DNA of 12,004 nt from RGIG464 sp045643185 (GTDB lineage Bacteria > Myxococcota_A > Bradymonadia > UBA4248), in the NCBI GenBank assembly GCA_045643185.1, contig JAZUKH010000011.1, positions 1 through 12,004 on the forward strand, read 5' to 3'. The notes beneath the pieces were generated by a model, which saw only the letters and a list, made by a program, of their open reading frames with translations, made no database searches and had not been told where the DNA came from. This document shows positions 6,956 to 12,004 of the stretch, one piece after another. Made by a program: the position numbers and the translations under genes. The first letter of the stretch is position 1. Each line of letters starts with the position of its first letter.

Positions 6956-6990
6956 AACGCCGCGCCATTCACGCGGCGTTTCTTTTTTTT
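6956..6990 (+). terminator. Intrinsic terminator of the acidic protein gene
   Basis: AACGCCGCG (6956-6964) pairs perfectly with CGCGGCGTT (6972-6980) over a seven-base loop and is followed by TC and eight T. It ends only 12 bases before the next start codon, so the downstream gene depends on read-through or on a promoter not evident here. Confidence 0.93.
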
Positions 6991-7002
6991 ACGAGTCAGC
7001 CC

Positions 7003-7473
7003 ATGATTTCCACCAAAACCGGCGATGCCGGCCAAACGACCTGGCGCACCATCCGCGTCAACAAAACAAGCCCCGAGATCCAGATGCTCAGTCTTTTTGA
7101 CCGAGCCATTGCCGAAACCGCCAGTGCGCGAGTCCTCGCCCGCACCCAAGGCGCAAGCGACATGCTACAAGACCAACTGGCACGCATCAGCCGCATTTTG
7201 AGCGACGTCTGCGCCATGCTCGCCGCAAACGCCGCAAGGGATATCCTCACCGACCTCATCTGGTGCGACAAGATCACGATGAACTTTGAACTGCACGAAT
7301 TTGTCGATTTTGGCACGCGTTCGCAACTCGCCGCAGCCATCAACCTGGCCAGAACATCCGTCCGGTGTGCCGAAACCGCCCTGATCGACGCCTGTGATGA
7401 GCAGGACCCGCTCATTCGTCCCCTCGTCAATCGCCTGTCTGACGTTCTCTTCGTGCTTGCAGCTCAGGCCTAG
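7003..7473 (+). CDS. Divergent PduO/MMAB-type cobalamin adenosyltransferase-like protein, 156 residues
   Basis: The family transfers adenosyl from ATP to cobalamin to form coenzyme B12. Family signatures at both ends are intact: TKTGD at 4-8 (nucleotide-binding N-terminus), basic R16/R18/K21, and NRLSDVLFVLA at 143-153. Between them much is altered. The usual VDELN is FDRAI with only the Asp kept (D33); the FILPGG loop is FVDFGT, keeping the Phe (F100) that in PduO displaces the lower ligand of cobalamin; and the R-x3-RRAER helix is RTSVRCAET, keeping R117, R121 and E124 but with Cys replacing the second Arg. It is also some 25-30 residues shorter than usual, mostly through a reduced middle. 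The start is set by alignment of the TKTGD end; the ribosome site is poor. It may be a weak enzyme or a non-catalytic paralogue. No other cobalamin gene is in view. Confidence 0.75.
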   Translation: MISTKTGDAGQTTWRTIRVNKTSPEIQMLSLFDRAIAETASARVLARTQGASDMLQDQLARISRILSDVCAMLAANAARDILTDLIWCDKITMNFELHEFVDFGTRSQLAAAINLARTSVRCAETALIDACDEQDPLIRPLVNRLSDVLFVLAAQA

Positions 7474-7549
7474 TCTTTCGCTTTTCCAACCCGATCACAC
7501 AGGGAATATCGGAAATCCTCTCGCTTTTTTTTCAATTTCAGCGAACCAT

Positions 7550-7578
7550 TTCCAGTTCCCCTGATTTTTTGCTATAAT
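7550..7578 (+). promoter_or_regulatory. Extended -10 promoter of the giant lipoprotein gene
   Basis: TGCTATAAT (7570-7578) is a perfect extended -10. A weak -35 (TTCCAG at 7550-7555) sits 17 bases upstream, which is typical where the extended -10 carries recognition. The start would be near 7585. Between the preceding stop codon and this site I see a T8 run (7525-7532) after only a weak hairpin (CCGAT/ATCGG), not a clear terminator. Confidence 0.65.
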
Positions 7579-7589
7579 ATAGGTTCACG

Positions 7590-7690
7590 TGCGCGTTAAT
7601 TCGATAAAGACGCGCAGATGTTGAATGTCTTTATTTCAGAGAACCCACATCCATCGTTGTCTTCGCGGAATCCTATCAGGAACAGCGAGG
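7590..7690 (+). promoter_or_regulatory. Structured 5' leader of the giant lipoprotein message
   Basis: Two hairpins lie in the roughly 137-base leader. TGCGCGT (7590-7596) pairs with ACGCGCA (7610-7616) over 13 bases right at the predicted 5' end. CTTCGC (7661-7666) pairs with GCGAGG (7685-7690) with one wobble, enclosing an internal loop and an inner TCCT/AGGA stem with a three-base loop. The ribosome site (AGGGG, 7712-7716 region) stays outside both. It does not match a riboswitch class I know. Confidence 0.4.
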
Positions 7691-7721
7691 CATAACGCAC
7701 ACCTTGTAAAAAGGGGTCGCC

Positions 7722-10700
7722 ATGACGAAGTCTCAATTTATCGCTATATTTTCTTCGATCGCCCTTTTGGCTGCAGCCTGTTCAGAGTCGAATTCATCGA
7801 ATTCGTCGGAACAAGAGCCGCCGGTAACACCAGAAAGCGAAGTCGTCAAAGTTGACCCCATCGTTCGCGTCGTCGAATCCACTGAAGGCTGTGCGCTCGA
7901 CAGCGACTGCGCAGAAGGGACATTCTGTTTTCAAAAGATCTGCGTGAAGCAATGCAGTGCCGACCACAATACGTGCCCGGACGGCTACCTGTGTCAAGCC
8001 TCACGAGGCCTTTGCGTCACCCGCAATTTTGTTTCGGAATACGCTCAGCTGTACGCTTCCATCGAAGCCCAGATCGAAAAAGAAGTGCCGACCGAAGACA
8101 TCAGCGACGCCATCCTGCCACCGGAAGGCGCCGCAGCCTTGACCGAACTGGAAAGCCGCACGATCGACGCAACGAACGTGGTTCGCAGTGTCATCGGTCA
8201 GACGAACGAAGATCAGGCGACGATCAAAAACATCGCTTTTCGTCGCCACATGCCCAACGTGGCGCTTCTGAACGACCAAGAGACCCAAAAGACCATGACG
8301 TTCGACGCGGAACAGCCGCTTGGCGACGTGTTTTACGCGGTCAAATTCGACGATGGCTCGGTGCCCTGGCTCCAACAGGCCAAAATGACCAAAAATGCCG
8401 ACGGCTCATATCGCTACGCGTTTGAGATCGACGCGACTCAGGCCAAAGCCATCATTGCGCGCAAACGTTCGCCAGAAGACGCCGACAAAAGCGCCTTCAC
8501 ATCGACCGAGATCGTCTCGAGTGCCGGGAACTTCGGCGTTGACCTCATCGACGCGCCATCCCTTTCTGGCCTCTACACGGGCTACGTGGTTCCACGCAGC
8601 ATCCTGTCCGGTATCTCCCTGCCCCTGCGTGTCGGCTTCACGACCACGCCGAACACGGCAGCCAGTTTCACTGACATCAAGTCGATCCGCGTGTATATGC
8701 CCGTCAGCGAAAAAGATCTGTTTTCGCCCGAAAACGTGAAGCTCCAAGACAACAAACCGCTCGAATCGTGGGCATGGGTCGATATGCAGCCGTCGAATAG
8801 CTGCTCTGACGCAAACATCAACCGTTGCTTCGTTGCAACCTTTTCGACGAACGATTTCGCGCCTTATGCGAGCAGTCTGTTTGACGAAACGAACCACGTC
8901 AACCGAGCCATTCGTTTTGAGATCACCGATTATGACGGCGATGCCCACGCATTCACCGGCACGCTCATCGACAAATTCACGGGGCTCTACCGCGACATTG
9001 CCGTTCAAAGCGCAACGGGGTCAGACAACCAGTTAAAATGGCACACGACGTCGACCACAGCAGATTTTATGGTCTCCTACGACCGCGCATTCAACGAGGA
9101 AGGTCACCAGCACGTGATCGACAACACCAACGAACGCCCCCTCGACGAGAAAGTCGCCCCGACCTGTTCCGACAACGCGGTAAAAGCGATCCTCGCCAAG
9201 CTGACTTCCCCCTACTCGGGCGATTGCGGCATCCTGGATGACGACCAAAAAGCCGAGTGCAAACAATACGCAGCCTGTTCAGCGATCAAGAGTCTGAGCA
9301 CGTTCAACGCGCTCGACAACGACCAGCGCTGGTTCTGTCTCGATCAAAGCGTCGCGGCGCTTGCCAGCGACGACACGCGCCTCTCCGTCATCCTTCAAAA
9401 AGTACTCACCCCGTCCGACAAAGAACACGCCGATAACGTCGTCGAGGTCTGTGGCAAAGAGATCAGCAATTTCAAGGATTTCCAGGAACTTTGTGCCGAC
9501 AGCACGTGTGACCTGTGCGGCGATCATCCAGAATACGTCTGTGCCGCAGACCTGTTGAGCGATCAATTCATCAACGACACGTCGCTCGACCAGGATCAAA
9601 AAGCTGGCCTCGTGCGCCACTGGACCAGCATGATCCGCGAGTCCTACCTGCCTCAACAATACTTGGCTTGGAACGCCGACGTCGACATCCGCGAAAAATG
9701 GCTGGAAGGCGCCGTCTATGCCAATTCCTTTGCGTCCAGCATCATGAACAAGCACAACGACGAGCTTTTGGCGCGTCACAGAAGCGAAGTTCTGGACGTG
9801 CAAAAAGACGTCATCCGCAAACAGCTTCATCCAAACACACTTGAAATGCTGTCCAGCAGCCTGATCAACAGCGATCTGACAAGCGTGAACGCGTTGAACG
9901 CCGAGCGCAGCACCGTGTTGAGTGAACTGGCCGACACTTGGCAGGCGTTCGGCAGCTCGTTGGCGCTGGCGGCAAGAAGATACGACGTCCTTTCACAAAA
10001 CGACGCGGACCGCCTCAAAACAGCCGGCGAATTACGCGGCTACCTGTTTGACCTCTATCTGGCCGGCGTTCTCGAATCTCAACTCAATCTGAGTGCCAAT
10101 GTCGGCTCCCTCAACGACGCTTACGGCGCCAACCTCGCCGACATCCTCACAAAGATCGCTTCCCTCGACCAACCTTTTGAAAGCCTCGTCTTCATGCGGG
10201 ATGGCGAAGTCTTTACCGATTCCAGACTCGAGACAGAATCGACCGAAACCGCACTCGGCACCGTCCGAAAACATGCCAAAGACTTGGTCGACAAAGCCGT
10301 TGAAAAACGCAAGACCGTTTTCAAACAGCTCGAAGACAAAAAGCAAAACGCGCTCTCGACCAAAGACCAATATCTGAGTGCACTCGAAAACATTCGTGCC
10401 GACATCATCAACCTGTGCGGTTACCCGACCGACTGTATTGGCGAGCAAAAGAGTTCCTGCAAATTGTTCGTCGAACCGAATTTCTGCGGCTTTGCACTGT
10501 CACAAATTGACAAGACCGGCGTCAGCCTGGCTGCAAGCGACGCGTCAACCATCTCCCAAAAAGTCGGAGATTACCAAACCTGCATCAACAAGCTCATGCA
10601 AGGCAAATCGGGCTCCCCGAGCGCCGAAGCCATTGAACGCTGCCTCGGCGCAAACATCGCGTCCACAGGACAAAGCGTCAGCTTTGCAGACAGCACCAAT

Positions 10701-12004
10701 ACAAGTCAGGCTGGACTCGCCATTCTCGACTATCGAAAAGCCGACGAAGAATACATGGCTGCCGTTGCGGAATACGATGTCCTCAGCAAAAAAGTCAAAA
10801 ACAACGAAACGACGCTCATCGCTTACAAACAGAACCTCGAAACGAGCTATACCCAGCAAGTCAGCTATCTGAAAGCATTGGAAGAAAACATCGCCACCAT
10901 CTCGCAATATGCCGATGCCCAAGCTCAGACAGAACTTGCGATCCTGCAAGAAAAAGCCAAATCCGCGCAGGATGCCTACGACAAACAAAAAGAAGCCGTC
11001 CAGTCATGGGAAAAATTAGGCAATGCCCAGATCGCCATACTTCACACGATGAATTCGGCCTATGCCGCCACAACGGCCACGAGCATATACAATTATATGA
11101 ATATGACCACCGCAGGTTATGTCGGCATGATCAACAGCATGCTCGCTTTTGACGAACAAGTCGGTGCGCTCGGCGTTGACCCGCATCTAAGCCCGATTCG
11201 AAACGATATTCAAGCCAAGGTCACGAACATCAAAGCCACGTCCCAGCGCGTCCAAAAACTGGCCATGTCGGCCGAAGCGCTGAACGCGATCGATCAGAAC
11301 CTACAATCGGCCTGGACCTACAAACTCGACAAAGTTCAGATGGAACAGACCGTCGACCTCAAAGAACTTCAAAAAGGCCTGGCCAAAGCGATCAGCGAGC
11401 TCACCGTTCAAACGCAAAGCGGCGAATTGAGCGGTCCTGAAATCGAAGCCAAGATCAAAGCCCTGGAACTCGACAACGAAAAACTCATCGAGATCCAAAA
11501 AGTGGAAGAAAGCCACCAACGCGACCTGGCTGAATTTGACCGTCTTCGCACCGAATTCCTGAATGTGGCACTCGACCTCACACCGCTCAGTCTCACGCTC
11601 AAGCTCAAAGAACTGGCCCGCGAACGAGCCCTGCTCAACTACCAGGTCGTCTGCCAGCGCGCTCAACTCCTCGCCGACCAGTACGACAGCAAACTCGAAC
11701 GCTACAAAACCGTCAACGACCGACTTTTCTCGGCCACGTCCTTCTTTGAATACGCAAGCGACCTCTCCAGCGTCGAATCCTTCATCGAATATGCCCGAAA
11801 CGCTTTGTCGGATTATCTCACGGCGATCGAATACCTGACCGTCCGTCCCTTCGTGGAACTGCGCCGCGCCATTTACACGGCCCGTGGCACCAACGAACTC
11901 GACAAGATCTACGAACAGCTCAACGACCTTACGAACAAATGCGGTTCCGGCGCTCAGACCGACAACACCGTCACGATCTCGCTACGCAGCAGGCTAGGCA
12001 TTCC
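7722..12004 (+). CDS. Giant coiled-coil lipoprotein, at least 1427 residues (3' end outside window)
   Basis: The start ATG follows AAAAGGGG with a six-base spacer. Residues 1-20 are a lipoprotein signal with AAAC as lipobox (Cys20 lipidated; Ser at +2), then a Ser/Asn/Glu/Pro linker. Residues 57-98 hold eight cysteines in a compact module (CALDSDC, CFQKIC, TCPDGYLC), a type common in exported proteins of Myxococcota-like bacteria. Residues 150-470 look beta-rich, 480-607 has further Cys including C591, C596, C599 and C607, and beyond about 700 the chain is mainly helical with heptad-like charged segments near 847-895, 1003-1092, 1200-1275 and 1290-1335. A less charged Ala/Thr/Tyr/Met stretch lies at about 1108-1145, between coiled coils. 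The reading frame is open to the edge. I see no catalytic motif and do not recognise the full family; a surface structural, adhesive or toxin-like role are all possible. Confidence 0.88.
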   Translation, partial: MTKSQFIAIFSSIALLAAACSESNSSNSSEQEPPVTPESEVVKVDPIVRVVESTEGCALDSDCAEGTFCFQKICVKQCSADHNTCPDGYLCQASRGLCVTRNFVSEYAQLYASIEAQIEKEVPTEDISDAILPPEGAAALTELESRTIDATNVVRSVIGQTNEDQATIKNIAFRRHMPNVALLNDQETQKTMTFDAEQPLGDVFYAVKFDDGSVPWLQQAKMTKNADGSYRYAFEIDATQAKAIIARKRSPEDADKSAFTSTEIVSSAGNFGVDLIDAPSLSGLYTGYVVPRSILSGISLPLRVGFTTTPNTAASFTDIKSIRVYMPVSEKDLFSPENVKLQDNKPLESWAWVDMQPSNSCSDANINRCFVATFSTNDFAPYASSLFDETNHVNRAIRFEITDYDGDAHAFTGTLIDKFTGLYRDIAVQSATGSDNQLKWHTTSTTADFMVSYDRAFNEEGHQHVIDNTNERPLDEKVAPTCSDNAVKAILAKLTSPYSGDCGILDDDQKAECKQYAACSAIKSLSTFNALDNDQRWFCLDQSVAALASDDTRLSVILQKVLTPSDKEHADNVVEVCGKEISNFKDFQELCADSTCDLCGDHPEYVCAADLLSDQFINDTSLDQDQKAGLVRHWTSMIRESYLPQQYLAWNADVDIREKWLEGAVYANSFASSIMNKHNDELLARHRSEVLDVQKDVIRKQLHPNTLEMLSSSLINSDLTSVNALNAERSTVLSELADTWQAFGSSLALAARRYDVLSQNDADRLKTAGELRGYLFDLYLAGVLESQLNLSANVGSLNDAYGANLADILTKIASLDQPFESLVFMRDGEVFTDSRLETESTETALGTVRKHAKDLVDKAVEKRKTVFKQLEDKKQNALSTKDQYLSALENIRADIINLCGYPTDCIGEQKSSCKLFVEPNFCGFALSQIDKTGVSLAASDASTISQKVGDYQTCINKLMQGKSGSPSAEAIERCLGANIASTGQSVSFADSTNTSQAGLAILDYRKADEEYMAAVAEYDVLSKKVKNNETTLIAYKQNLETSYTQQVSYLKALEENIATISQYADAQAQTELAILQEKAKSAQDAYDKQKEAVQSWEKLGNAQIAILHTMNSAYAATTATSIYNYMNMTTAGYVGMINSMLAFDEQVGALGVDPHLSPIRNDIQAKVTNIKATSQRVQKLAMSAEALNAIDQNLQSAWTYKLDKVQMEQTVDLKELQKGLAKAISELTVQTQSGELSGPEIEAKIKALELDNEKLIEIQKVEESHQRDLAEFDRLRTEFLNVALDLTPLSLTLKLKELARERALLNYQVVCQRAQLLADQYDSKLERYKTVNDRLFSATSFFEYASDLSSVESFIEYARNALSDYLTAIEYLTVRPFVELRRAIYTARGTNELDKIYEQLNDLTNKCGSGAQTDNTVTISLRSRLGI

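Noticed and set aside
7495..7532. Intrinsic terminator after the adenosyltransferase-like gene
   Set aside because: CCGAT/ATCGG gives only five pairs over 12 bases, and the T8 run starts well after the stem, so the geometry is poor.
7625..7855. 76-residue ORF overlapping the start of the giant lipoprotein
   Set aside because: It has no ribosome site, lies in another frame over the lipoprotein signal sequence, and its Arg/His-rich product looks like shadow translation.
7722..12004. Insecticidal toxin-complex (TcA-like) protein
   Set aside because: The long coiled coils prompted the idea, but the lipoprotein signal, the Cys-rich head and the lack of recognisable Tc motifs or TcB/TcC neighbours do not support it.

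Overview
The window looks like a piece of chromosome from a Gram-negative, diderm bacterium, most plausibly an uncultured deltaproteobacterial or Myxococcota/Bradymonadota-type lineage. That placement is an inference. It rests on exported proteins rich in Asp and Cys with 'C..DSDC' modules, two lipoproteins with lipoboxes, a very large coiled-coil lipoprotein, and an AsnRS and aquaporin that resemble the proteobacterial forms. There are no tRNAs, rRNAs, insertion sequences, phage genes or CRISPR arrays.

Layout. The left half (1-5576) is on the minus strand: a secreted beta-propeller-like protein whose Cys-rich C-terminus becomes a 12-residue tandem repeat and runs off the left edge; a structured intergenic element; a 335-residue Cys-rich lipoprotein; an AqpZ-type aquaporin with an appended 42-residue tail holding ten cysteines; and asparaginyl-tRNA synthetase. 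The lipoprotein and the aquaporin end in strong intrinsic terminators, so these genes look like separate transcription units rather than one operon. A divergent promoter region (5577-5780) separates asnS from the right half, which is on the plus strand: a Cys-free, highly charged cytoplasmic protein of unknown function followed by a terminator; a short, divergent relative of PduO-type cobalamin adenosyltransferases; then a good extended -10 promoter, a leader of about 137 nt with predicted hairpins, and a giant lipoprotein of at least 1427 residues that runs off the right edge.

How the genes relate. asnS and aqpZ are housekeeping or physiological genes. Three of the seven proteins are Cys-rich and exported, and two of these (the two lipoproteins) share short Cys modules, which suggests a cell-surface protein set. 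No defence system or biosynthetic cluster is visible. The strongest oddities are the metallothionein-like tail on the aquaporin, the reduced adenosyltransferase homologue, the nested inverted-repeat element at 1610-1700, and the giant coiled-coil lipoprotein.
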